Shown one piece after another: positions 18,157-25,814 of a stretch of 38,043 nt of DNA. This stretch comes from an uncultured Pelagibacteraceae bacterium (GTDB lineage: Bacteria > Pseudomonadota > Alphaproteobacteria > Pelagibacterales > Pelagibacteraceae). The stretch covers positions 1 through 38,043 of the forward strand of contig CACAUA010000008.1 in the NCBI GenBank assembly GCA_902535625.1, in the 5' to 3' direction. The notes under the pieces are model-generated. The model did no database searches. It saw only the letters and a program-made list of their open reading frames with translations, and had not been told where the DNA came from. The translations under genes were made by a program, and so were the position numbers. Each line of letters starts with the position of its first letter. Position 1 is the stretch's first letter.

Positions 18157-19904
18157 TGATAAACATAAGTAGAGAATCTGAAATAAATTTAATTAATATC
18201 TTGATTGATCAAGATATTATTTCAGGAAAAGATTTAGTAGAAATAAAAAAGATTTCTAGTGATGGTAATAAGTCCCAGCTTGATGCAGTATTTGAGCTTA
18301 ACTTAACCGATGAACAAAAGATTTTAGATTTATTGGTTCATGATCAATCATTAGATGTTATTGATCTAACTGGAATTACTATAACCGACGAATTAAAATC
18401 GGTGCTTCCATCTAATTACATTAATATGAACTTTATAGCTCCATTTAAAATTGAGGAGAATGTGCTGCACATTGCAATTTCTGATATTTCTAAATTAAGT
18501 CTAATGAGAAATCTCAGAACTATAACAAAAATGGATATTGAACTTCATGCAGCTAAAGTTACAGATATATCGAATTTCATAAATCATCTTTTGGCTGATG
18601 GTGAAAAAACCATGTCTGATATTAGACAAACCAATGCAGAAAAAACAAAAACTTTTGATTATGATGTTGATGAACAAGCTGAAGTTCTTGAAAAACCGCC
18701 TGAGGAAGATATTGAAGCTATTGAAAACGAGTCTGAAGTTATAAAATTTAGCACCGCTGTTGTAGCTGAAGCAATTAAATCTGGTGTTTCCGATATTCAT
18801 ATTGAGCCTTATAGATTTAGTTCAAGAGTTAGATATAGATTAGATGGGATTCTTCAGGAACAAGAGCACTTTAAAAAGTTTTTACATTCAAATTATGGTG
18901 CAGTTGTTACAAGATTTAAAATTATGGGCAAATTAGATATTGCAGAAAGAAGACTGCCCCAAGATGGAGCAATACCATTTAAGATAGATGGAAAAGTAGT
19001 AGACCTTCGTCTTTCAATTCTACCTACTGCTACAAATGAAAGAATCGTAATGAGGGTTTTAAATAAAGACGCTGGAGATATAAGTTTAGAACAACTGAAT
19101 TTTGAAGAAACAGATTTAAAAAATTTAAGAAAAGCTATACATGGTACACAAGGGTTAGTTCTTGTTACAGGACCAACTGGTTCAGGAAAAACGACGACTC
19201 TTTATAGTATTCTTAAGGAAGTTTCAAAACCTCAGCTTAATATCCTTACTGCAGAAGATCCTGTTGAATATGAACTTGATGGAGTAGGTCAGGTACAAAT
19301 TAAAGATGATATAGGTTTAAACTTTGCAACAGCCTTGAGATCGTTTTTAAGACAAGATCCAGAAATAATTTTAGTAGGAGAGATGAGGGACAAAGAGACA
19401 GTTGATATTGGACTTAAAGCAGCTCTTACAGGTCACTTAGTATTTAGCACACTTCATACCAACGATGCTCCGAGTACAATTACTAGATTACAAAATATGG
19501 GAACACCTGATTATTTAATAAGTGCCGCAGTAAGTTTAGTGCTTGCTCAAAGATTAGCCAGAAAGACATGTTCAGAATGTAGAGAGCCAGATAATGATAT
19601 TACACCAAAAGCATTGGCCGATCTTGGTTTTACAGTTGAACAAGCCTCACGAGCGAAAGTTCAAAAAGGTAAAGGTTGTTCTAAATGTAAAGATACTGGT
19701 TACAAAGGTAGAATGGGAATTTATGAAATTTTAAATGTTACAAAACCAATTAAAGAAGCAATTCTTAGAAAAGCAACCACACCTGAATTGAGAGAAATCG
19801 CAGTAAACGAGGGATTTAGAACTATGCAAGATATGGGAAGAGAGTTAATTTTAACAGGTGATTTAAATTTTAGAGAATTCGACAGAGTTCTATCAATGGA
19901 ATAA
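18156..19904 (+). CDS. pilB: Pilus extension ATPase PilB
   Basis: 582 residues. N-terminal MshEN/T2SSE_N-like domain at about 1-150, but without the RLGxxL motif used for c-di-GMP binding in MshE. An acidic linker follows at about 165-195. The ATPase core has Walker A 'GPTGSGKTTT' at 339-348, 'TAEDPVE', Walker B 'DPEIILVGEMRD' and His box 'TGHLVFSTLHTND'. The tetracysteine zinc site typical of PilB/GspE is complete: Cys472, Cys475, Cys508, Cys511. It powers pilus polymerisation at the inner membrane, opposing PilT. ATG overlaps the pilQ stop; pilC follows after one base. Confidence 0.92.
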   Translation: MINISRESEINLINILIDQDIISGKDLVEIKKISSDGNKSQLDAVFELNLTDEQKILDLLVHDQSLDVIDLTGITITDELKSVLPSNYINMNFIAPFKIEENVLHIAISDISKLSLMRNLRTITKMDIELHAAKVTDISNFINHLLADGEKTMSDIRQTNAEKTKTFDYDVDEQAEVLEKPPEEDIEAIENESEVIKFSTAVVAEAIKSGVSDIHIEPYRFSSRVRYRLDGILQEQEHFKKFLHSNYGAVVTRFKIMGKLDIAERRLPQDGAIPFKIDGKVVDLRLSILPTATNERIVMRVLNKDAGDISLEQLNFEETDLKNLRKAIHGTQGLVLVTGPTGSGKTTTLYSILKEVSKPQLNILTAEDPVEYELDGVGQVQIKDDIGLNFATALRSFLRQDPEIILVGEMRDKETVDIGLKAALTGHLVFSTLHTNDAPSTITRLQNMGTPDYLISAAVSLVLAQRLARKTCSECREPDNDITPKALADLGFTVEQASRAKVQKGKGCSKCKDTGYKGRMGIYEILNVTKPIKEAILRKATTPELREIAVNEGFRTMQDMGRELILTGDLNFREFDRVLSME

Positions 19905-19905
19905 T

Positions 19906-21147
19906 ATGTCTTCAGAAACTTTTACCTATAAAGGTATCTCAGCAGGAAAATATATTGAAGGTGAAATAGAGGCGATTAATCAAGAGGAAGCATCGTTTAA
20001 GTTAAAAGAACAAAAAATAATTATTACAAACTTAGTAAAAGCTAAAAAAAAGAAAGCTGCTAAAGAAAAAGGAAAAAAAGGAGGTTTTTCGTTTGGAAAG
20101 AAAGCAGTTAAGCCGCAGGATGTGATGATATTTTCAAAGCAGTTCGCAACGATGGTAAAAGCTGGATTGCCCATTTTAAACGTATTATCAATGTTAAGAG
20201 ATCAAATAGAACATCCTACGATGAAAGAAATTATTGAGGATATTAGAAAAAGTCTTGAGGGAGGAATAACTCTTTCTAAATGTTTTGAAAAATACCCAAA
20301 AATTTTTGATAATATTTATATAAACCTTATTAAAGCTGGAGAGGCCAGTGGTAAATTAGATGTTTTCTTACTTAAATTAGTAGATTCATTAGAAAAAAGA
20401 GAAAAAGTAAAAAAGAAAATTAAAGGTGCATTAACTTATCCAATAGTAATGTTTACTGTTGCAATAACAGTTATGGTTTTCATGTTAATAAAGGTGGTTC
20501 CAGTTTTTGCAGAAATGTATGAAGGAATGGGAGTAGCGCTTCCAACTCCTACTGCTGTAATTTTAAATGCTAGTAACTTTATGAGAGGTGCCGGAGGTTT
20601 AACCCTTGGTATAATTGCAATAATTTCATTTGTTATTTTCAAGTATACAACAACAAAAATTCCAAAAATTAGATACAAGTGGCATCAACAAGTTTTAAAA
20701 ATGCCTATTTTTGGAGATATGATTTTAAAATCATTGATCGCAAGAATTTCCCTAATAATGGGTAATTTAAGTGCAGCAGGAGTTAACTTATTAGAGAGTA
20801 TAGAAATATCAAAACAAGTTAGCAATAATGATGTTGTTACACAAGCTTTAGAGAATGTTAAAAAAGGTGTTTTTTCAGGAGATACTTTAACAAAGTTATT
20901 TTTAAAAGAACCTGTATTTCCTCCAACTTTTAGTCAGTTAATTTCTGTTGGTGAACAAACTGGAAATTTAGATGAAATGTTTACGTCAGTATCTTCATAC
21001 TATGAAGAAGAATTTGATACTTCTGTAGAAAATATGTCTAGCATGATTGAACCAATAATGATTGTTTTCATGGGAACCATGATTGGTGGTTTAATGATAG
21101 CTATGTATTCACCAATATTTAATGTTGGTGCAATTATTGGTCAGTAA
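19906..21147 (+). CDS. pilC: Pilus inner-membrane platform protein PilC
   Basis: 413 residues, usual length. N-terminal part is Lys/Gly-rich ('KKKKAAKEKGKKGG'), followed by two GspF domains at about 70-195 and 275-400, each starting with 'FSKQFATMVKAGLPIL' or 'ISLIMGNLSAAGVNLL' and containing 'E.SGKLD' / 'EQTGNLDEMF'. Three to four hydrophobic segments. It is the platform on which PilB and PilT act. Last gene of the pilMN-C operon; its end overlaps the end of the convergent kinase gene by seven bases, so there is no room for a separate terminator. Confidence 0.92.
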   Translation: MSSETFTYKGISAGKYIEGEIEAINQEEASFKLKEQKIIITNLVKAKKKKAAKEKGKKGGFSFGKKAVKPQDVMIFSKQFATMVKAGLPILNVLSMLRDQIEHPTMKEIIEDIRKSLEGGITLSKCFEKYPKIFDNIYINLIKAGEASGKLDVFLLKLVDSLEKREKVKKKIKGALTYPIVMFTVAITVMVFMLIKVVPVFAEMYEGMGVALPTPTAVILNASNFMRGAGGLTLGIIAIISFVIFKYTTTKIPKIRYKWHQQVLKMPIFGDMILKSLIARISLIMGNLSAAGVNLLESIEISKQVSNNDVVTQALENVKKGVFSGDTLTKLFLKEPVFPPTFSQLISVGEQTGNLDEMFTSVSSYYEEEFDTSVENMSSMIEPIMIVFMGTMIGGLMIAMYSPIFNVGAIIGQ

Positions 21148-21575
21148 TTAATTTTTTTTGTAAGAATTAAATGATTGATCCAAGGTTTTTCACCTTCTTT
21201 AAAAACAACTGCATCCATTATTTGTTTAATAAAGAAAGTACCTAATCCTCCTGGCTTAACATCATCAATTTTTCTGTGCCTCACATTAGAATTATCAACT
21301 GGTCTACCTTTATCAAAAAAACCTATTTCAAGCTCTCCATTGTCTAGAGATATTTTAATCTCCATTTTATCATCTGTTTCCTGATTTTGGTAAGCATGTT
21401 TTACAATATTTTGTGCTGCTTCAGCAATTGCCAAAACCAATTCATCTTTTAAATCTTGGTTTAAGTTAACTTTTGAAAAAACTTCTCTCGAAAACGATCG
21501 CACATCTTTAAGACTAGATGAACTAACAACAAAATCTTTTTTTTCTGAAATATTATTTTCAACTGATGAATTCAT
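21141..21575 (-). CDS. RsbW/SpoIIAB-like anti-sigma-type serine kinase (HATPase)
   Basis: 144 residues with a GHKL/HATPase_c fold: N-box 'LVLAIAEAAQNIVKHAY' with Glu52 and Asn56, G1 box 'FFDKGRPVD', and G2 box 'GGLGTFFI'. These are the marks of the RsbW/SpoIIAB kinases, which phosphorylate a STAS antagonist on Ser and bind either the antagonist or an output protein. The partner STAS gene lies immediately upstream with a three-base gap, so the two form an operon. The PP2C phosphatases that would reverse the reaction are at 23245 and 25815. No sigma factor is in the window, so the output partner is unknown. Overlaps the end of pilC by seven bases. Confidence 0.87.
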   Translation of the reverse strand: MNSSVENNISEKKDFVVSSSSLKDVRSFSREVFSKVNLNQDLKDELVLAIAEAAQNIVKHAYQNQETDDKMEIKISLDNGELEIGFFDKGRPVDNSNVRHRKIDDVKPGGLGTFFIKQIMDAVVFKEGEKPWINHLILTKKINY

Positions 21576-21578
21576 TCA

Positions 21579-21878
21579 TCAACCCAAATTAAGGATTTGT
21601 TCAAGTTTAGCCATCATAATTACTTTTAAGACAGATTTACTAATATCTTTAAGTATAACTTTAGTTCCTAATTCAGTTGCTTTTTGATGACTTTCAATAA
21701 GAACCGAAATTCCAGAAGAGTCCATGTATTGAACATCTTTTAGATTTAGATGAACTTCCTTTTTTGCTTCGATTAGAGGCATTATTACTTCTTTGGCTTT
21801 TTCAGTAACATCCATATCTATTTCACCGTCCAAGTGTACGATAGATATATTGTCTTCTTCTGTTACTTTATATGACAT
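21579..21878 (-). CDS. STAS-domain anti-sigma factor antagonist (RsbV/SpoIIAA-like)
   Basis: 99 residues, a single STAS domain. The phosphorylation motif 'YMDSSGISVLIE' is present with Ser54-Ser55; by comparison with SpoIIAA ('MDSSGLG') the second Ser is the likely target. In partner switching the kinase phosphorylates this Ser, and a PP2C phosphatase removes the phosphate, letting the antagonist bind the kinase and free its output partner. Co-directional with the kinase gene, divergent from the major pilin gene. The 139-base region upstream must hold promoters for both. Confidence 0.9.
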   Translation of the reverse strand: MSYKVTEEDNISIVHLDGEIDMDVTEKAKEVIMPLIEAKKEVHLNLKDVQYMDSSGISVLIESHQKATELGTKVILKDISKSVLKVIMMAKLEQILNLG

Positions 21879-21952
21879 AAATATTAATATTTATTAAATT
21901 TATTGACTAAATCAACTAAAATAGCCCATTTTGGAAGTATTAGTAATAGATA

Positions 21953-21980
21953 TTGTCTTTTAAAAGATTTAAATTATAAG
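21953..21980 (+). promoter_or_regulatory. Predicted sigma70-type promoter of the pilin gene
   Basis: TTGTCT at 21953-21958 and TATAAG at 21975-21980 with a 16-base spacer, about 37 bases before the pilin ATG. A perfect 12-base palindrome (TCTTTTAAAAGA, 21956-21967) overlaps the -35 and the spacer. No RpoN-type (GG-N10-GC) site was seen, although many proteobacterial pilin genes have one. Pilin RBS: AGGAAG at about 22006-22011. Confidence 0.45.
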
Positions 21981-22017
21981 TATACAGAGTTTTTACAAAT
22001 ATATAGGAAGCATATTT

Positions 22018-22488
22018 ATGAAAAAAAATAATAAAGGTTTTACACTTATAGAATTATTAGTTGTTGTAGCAATTATAGGTATCTTAGCAGCGGTTGGAGT
22101 TGTTGCTTATAATGGATATACTACATCAGCAAAGAAAAGTGCATCGAAAACAATTCATGCATCAACAGCAAAGTTTTTAGCAGCAGAATCTAAAAAATGT
22201 GAGATGGATGTCACTTCGATTTTTGGAGGCTTAGCTTGTCCAACAAATAGAGACAACATTTATACCCAAATATCAGGAAACTTAAAAACGATATTTAAAG
22301 ATAAAAACCCACACAATACTAAAACTCAAGCTCATGCAGTAAACGGTGGTAATGACATTGTATCTTCTACAAAGGGACAGACAGTTATTAGCAAGAGCGC
22401 GACTGCTGGTAGTTTATCAGTGAGTACTAAGTGGGGTTCAGACGCAGGTGATGTTCTAACTGAAACAGTTAGTGTTGCAGACGATTAA
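22018..22488 (+). CDS. pilA: Type IV pilin, probable major subunit
   Basis: 156 residues. Prepilin motif with a short leader: cleavage after Gly7 ('KKNNKG^FTLIELLVVVAIIGILAAVG'), Glu5 of the mature protein retained. Type IVa-like helix, then 'AYNGYTTSAKKSASKTIHA'. Two Cys, at about 61 and 75, can form one disulfide loop, which lies in the first third of the globular part instead of at the C-terminus as in Pseudomonas or Neisseria pilins. It has a good ribosome binding site and its own promoter, and heads a group of two pilins and a small membrane protein. Which of the two pilins is the major one is not proven. Confidence 0.88.
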   Translation: MKKNNKGFTLIELLVVVAIIGILAAVGVVAYNGYTTSAKKSASKTIHASTAKFLAAESKKCEMDVTSIFGGLACPTNRDNIYTQISGNLKTIFKDKNPHNTKTQAHAVNGGNDIVSSTKGQTVISKSATAGSLSVSTKWGSDAGDVLTETVSVADD

Positions 22489-22500
22489 GATTAATAAATT

Positions 22501-22923
22501 TTGAATTTCAACAATACTAAAAGCTCAGGGTTTTCACTTATTGAGCTTTTAGTTGTTGTTGCAATCTTAGGAGTCATATCCACAGTTGGTTTAATGAGTT
22601 ACAATGGCTACACAAAAGCAGCCAAAAAAAAAGCAGTAATAAATATAATGCAACAGATAACTCTTGCACAAGCCGAATGGTATTCTGAAACAGGATCTTA
22701 TTGGGTTCAAACTTCTGCATGTACGCCCGATGCAAAAACTTCAAGTAGTTTAGAAAAAAACTTCATGAACGAAGCAAATCTTATTACGGATGAACTAGGC
22801 TTTTGGGTTTGTGTTGAAGGATCAACAGCGGACTATAAAGTAAAAGCAAAATCTACAACACCAGGCAACAAATGTGCTCCAACATTAACAAGAAGTGGAA
22901 AACTCGATACTTCTACTTGCTAA
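22501..22923 (+). CDS. Second type IV pilin (TTG start)
   Basis: 140 residues. Prepilin motif with cleavage after Gly10 ('KSSG^FSLIELLVVVAILGVI'), Glu5 retained. Followed by 'SYNGYTKAAKKKAVINIMQQITLAQAEWYSETGSYW', a PilE/PilA-like segment. Four Cys (about 76, 101, 123 and 140) would allow two disulfides, one with the last residue, which fits a classic C-terminal D-loop. The start is TTG at 22501, because an in-frame stop sits two codons upstream and there is no ATG before the motif. No strong Shine-Dalgarno sequence; it starts 12 bases after the first pilin's stop, so coupling may limit its level. That suggests a minor pilin. Confidence 0.82.
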   Translation: MNFNNTKSSGFSLIELLVVVAILGVISTVGLMSYNGYTKAAKKKAVINIMQQITLAQAEWYSETGSYWVQTSACTPDAKTSSSLEKNFMNEANLITDELGFWVCVEGSTADYKVKAKSTTPGNKCAPTLTRSGKLDTSTC

Positions 22924-22932
22924 TACAAATTC

Positions 22933-23175
22933 ATGGATTATCAAAAATATTTAGAAAAAGTTAAATTTATATTTTCTGGAGAATTAGAAAAAAAATTTAA
23001 AATTTATACAACTATTAGTTTAAGTTGGATAATTTTTATTGGTTATCTAACGTGGTGGAACGGTTTAAAAAGTCCAATGCTCGACAAAAGCTTTAGATGG
23101 GATGAATGGTTTTGGTTTGGTGTTGTTCCTGCATTATCTCCTTATTTATTTTATTTTATCTGGAAAAAAAAATAG
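22933..23175 (+). CDS. Small membrane protein of unknown function
   Basis: 80 residues, family not recognised. A basic amphipathic N-terminus (about 1-25) is followed by two hydrophobic segments, about 26-44 ('IYTTISLSWIIFIGYLTWW') and about 60-77 ('FWFGVVPALSPYLFYFIW'), with Trp/Phe-rich flanks and a Lys tail, so both ends should be cytoplasmic. It starts nine bases after the second pilin and precedes a promoter for the ammonium transporter fusion. A role in pilin handling is a guess from position. Confidence 0.6.
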   Translation: MDYQKYLEKVKFIFSGELEKKFKIYTTISLSWIIFIGYLTWWNGLKSPMLDKSFRWDEWFWFGVVPALSPYLFYFIWKKK

Positions 23176-23188
23176 TAACAAACCTAAT

Positions 23189-23217
23189 TTGAGCATCTAA
23201 TTTGTATGATGTACAAT
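23189..23217 (+). promoter_or_regulatory. Predicted sigma70-type promoter of the first Amt-phosphatase gene
   Basis: TTGAGC at 23189-23194, a 17-base spacer, and TACAAT at 23212-23217. The start codon is 27 bases further on, with AAGGA at about 23234-23238 as RBS. This is the best promoter match I saw in the window and implies that the Amt-phosphatase genes can be expressed apart from the pilins. Confidence 0.55.
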
Positions 23218-23244
23218 TGTTTAATTATAACCTAAGGAAATCAA

Positions 23245-25395
23245 ATGGAGAATGTAGATCTGGATTCTGTAAAATCGTTTGTAGATACCTTGTGGGTTAT
23301 AGATTGCGCTATACTTGTTTTCATAATGCAAGCTGGATTTATGTGTATGGAAACTGGTCTTTCAAGGCACAAAAATAGTATTAACGTTGCTCTTAAAAAC
23401 GCAGCTGACTTTGGTCTTGCAGTTGTAATTTTTTGGTTATTTGGTTTTGGCTTGATGTTTGGAAAAAGTTTTAATGGCTATTTTGGAACTGATTTATTCT
23501 TTTTTAAAACAGATCAGGCTGAATACATGACATATTTTGTTTTTCAAGCAATGTTTGTTGCTACCGCTGCAACAATTGTTTCAGGCGCAGTTGCTGAAAG
23601 AATGAAATTTAATGGTTATTTAATTATAACAATTATTGCTACAGGAATAATATATCCTATCGTCGGACATTGGGCTTGGTCATCAAGTTATTTGAATAAT
23701 ATCGATGCAACAAGACAACTACTTGCTGTTACAGGACAAGTTAAAACAACTGGATGGCTGACAGATATTGGGTTTGTTGATTTTGCAGGAAGTACAATAG
23801 TTCACTCTGTTGGAGGTTGGATTGCGCTTTCTGCAGTTTTAATTTTAGGTCCAAGAATTGGAAAATATTCAGATGCAAACAAGGGAAAATTCACAGGCTC
23901 AAGTTTCCCCTTGGCAGTGTTGGGAACTTTAATTTTATGGTTTGGATGGTTTGGTTTTAATGGTGGGAGTAATGGAGCTATGGACGAAGCAGTCCCTCTA
24001 ATTTTAATAAATACATTTCTTGCTGCTTCTTTTGGTTTACTAACAGGTCTTGGAATTTCATTTGCTTTGTTTAAAAAACCAGATCCTTACTACGTAATCC
24101 TTGGACCACTCGCAGGGTTAGTTGCAATCACGGCAGGATGTAATTCAATGACATCTGTGACTTCAATTTTTGTCGGAATTATAGGAGCGTTAGTTGCAAT
24201 TTTTGTAAATGAATTTTTAAATAAATTTGAAATAGATGATGTCGTTGGTGCTGTGCCTGTTCATTTGGCAGCAGGGGTTTGGGGAACTATTGCTGTAGGT
24301 TTATTTAGTGATCTTGAAATACTTGGAACAGGATTAACTAGACTAGAACAAATCAAGGCACAATTTATTGGAATTGTTTCAATTGGAGTATTCTCATTTT
24401 TTGGTTCATATATTTTATTAAAAATTTTAAATTATTTTTATCCATTAAGGGTAAGTCCACTACATGAAGAGTTAGGTTTGAATATTGCTGAGCATAATGC
24501 AACTTCTGTAGAACATGATTTAATTACAATTTTAGAAAAACAGTCTGAGTCTGGTGATTTAACAATTAGAGGTCCACAAGATCCTTTCACTGCAGGAGGT
24601 GTAATTGGACTTTATTACAACAGATTGATGAGCAAGCTAGAAACTAGTGAAGCTGAAAAGAAAGTATGGAGAGATAGAATTTCAAACGAAGTAAAACTTG
24701 CAGTAAAAGTTCAAGAAAACTTTTTACCAAAAAGAAATTTGGAAAATTATCCTGTGCATGGAATTAATATTGCTGCTAGAGAAGTTTCAGGAGATTTCTT
24801 TAGTTTTTATCCTCACAATGATAGTGTTTACTTTATTATTGCTGATGTTGCGGGTAAAGGAATTCATGCTGGAATGGTAATGGCAAAAGCATCAACTCTT
24901 TTTGAAATTATGTCTAGAGACCAAGTAGATCCAGATGAAATGATGTTTCATATGAATAATGATCTGTTTTTAACTAAAACTGGTGGCATGTTTGTTACTA
25001 GTATATTGGGAGAATATAATATGAGGACAGATGAATTAAGATGGGTAAATGGAGGTCATCAGCCAGCTATAATCAGATCATCAACTGGAAATTATGAGCA
25101 ATTTGAGAGTGATTCTCCACCAATGGGTGTAATACTTCAAAAGGATAAGTCAGTCTATAAAACTCACAAAGTTAAGCTAGAAAATAACAGGTTTTGCGCT
25201 TTCACTGATGGTTTATCCGAAAGCTTAAATAGCTCAGGTGAGGAAATAGGAATAGATGGATCAATTCAAATAATTGAGAAAAACTTCAATAAGGATATAA
25301 AAAAACAACTAAATGAAATCACAAAAGAAGTAGTGGAAGTTGCAGGTGAAAATAAATTAAGTGACGATTTAACTTTAATTTCGATTGGAAAATAA
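23245..25395 (+). CDS. Ammonium transporter fused to PP2C (SpoIIE) serine phosphatase, copy 1
   Basis: 716 residues. Residues 1-405 are an Amt/Mep channel: 'AGFMCMETGLSR', the pore Asp179 and first twin His187 in 'DFAGSTIVHSVGGW', Ser242 in 'GFNGGS', and second twin His340 in 'VPVHLAAGVWG'. A linker at about 405-490 contains 'GDLTIRGPQDPFTAGGVIGLYYNRLM', a segment that I recall from other Amt signalling fusions. Residues about 490-716 are a SpoIIE-type PP2C with metal ligands Asp517 ('SGDF'), Asp534 ('ADVAGKG'), Asp655 ('FTDG') and 'SDD' at 706-708. Expected role: membrane sensor or transceptor for ammonium whose cytoplasmic phosphatase acts on the STAS protein at 21579. Both catalytic parts appear intact. 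The substrate link is inference. Confidence 0.92.
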   Translation: MENVDLDSVKSFVDTLWVIDCAILVFIMQAGFMCMETGLSRHKNSINVALKNAADFGLAVVIFWLFGFGLMFGKSFNGYFGTDLFFFKTDQAEYMTYFVFQAMFVATAATIVSGAVAERMKFNGYLIITIIATGIIYPIVGHWAWSSSYLNNIDATRQLLAVTGQVKTTGWLTDIGFVDFAGSTIVHSVGGWIALSAVLILGPRIGKYSDANKGKFTGSSFPLAVLGTLILWFGWFGFNGGSNGAMDEAVPLILINTFLAASFGLLTGLGISFALFKKPDPYYVILGPLAGLVAITAGCNSMTSVTSIFVGIIGALVAIFVNEFLNKFEIDDVVGAVPVHLAAGVWGTIAVGLFSDLEILGTGLTRLEQIKAQFIGIVSIGVFSFFGSYILLKILNYFYPLRVSPLHEELGLNIAEHNATSVEHDLITILEKQSESGDLTIRGPQDPFTAGGVIGLYYNRLMSKLETSEAEKKVWRDRISNEVKLAVKVQENFLPKRNLENYPVHGINIAAREVSGDFFSFYPHNDSVYFIIADVAGKGIHAGMVMAKASTLFEIMSRDQVDPDEMMFHMNNDLFLTKTGGMFVTSILGEYNMRTDELRWVNGGHQPAIIRSSTGNYEQFESDSPPMGVILQKDKSVYKTHKVKLENNRFCAFTDGLSESLNSSGEEIGIDGSIQIIEKNFNKDIKKQLNEITKEVVEVAGENKLSDDLTLISIGK

Positions 25396-25474
25396 TATTT
25401 CCCCATTTTGATCTAATTTATTTTGTATGTTTTTTGTATAAATGATACGATTTATAAAAAACAATAAGGAAATT

Positions 25475-25804
25475 ATGTTTAAAAAAATAGTCTTAACTAT
25501 AGGTTTTCTATTATTTAGCACTAATTTATTCGCAGCTCAAACGCAAATCGCACAAGTAAATGGTATGATATGTATCAAGTGTCAAAAAATGGTCACTGAA
25601 GCATTACAAAAGGCTTGTCCCGATGCTACAGTTAAAGTTTCTTGGCCAGAAGGGGTTGCGGTATCTACTTTTGCAGATAAATCAAATTTATCTGAGGATG
25701 AATATAAAAATGCAATTTTAGGTACTGGATTTGAAGTAGTTAAAGTAATTAGTGTTGATGGCATAATTACAGATGCTGAAGAAGCAAGAAAACTTATAGA
25801 TTAA
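25475..25804 (+). CDS. Periplasmic heavy-metal-associated (HMA) domain protein
   Basis: 109 residues from ATG 25475, preferred over an in-frame ATG at 25442 because AAGGA lies just upstream and a clean signal peptide then starts at once ('MFKKIVLTIGFLLFSTNLFAA'). The mature part is one ferredoxin-like HMA domain with the metal loop 'GMICIKC' (CxxC) and a third Cys in 'KACPD'. MerP, CopZ and similar carriers bind Hg or Cu(I) this way; the signal peptide puts it in the periplasm like MerP. No mer or cop genes are near. It sits between two Amt-phosphatase fusions with a 10-base gap to the second, so it probably belongs to the same transcription unit. Confidence 0.78.
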   Translation: MFKKIVLTIGFLLFSTNLFAAQTQIAQVNGMICIKCQKMVTEALQKACPDATVKVSWPEGVAVSTFADKSNLSEDEYKNAILGTGFEVVKVISVDGIITDAEEARKLID

Positions 25805-25814
25805 AAAAAATTTT

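Noticed and set aside
18156..18600. c-di-GMP control of PilB through an MshEN domain
   Set aside because: The N-terminal domain is there, but the RLGxxL-type binding motif is not seen.
21903..21930. TTGACT at 21903 as the -35 of the pilin promoter
   Set aside because: No acceptable -10 at 16-18 bases; the pair at 21953/21975 fits better.
23176..23244. Riboswitch-like or glnA-type RNA leader before the first Amt gene
   Set aside because: The leader after the predicted start site is too short (about 20 bases) and has no stems.
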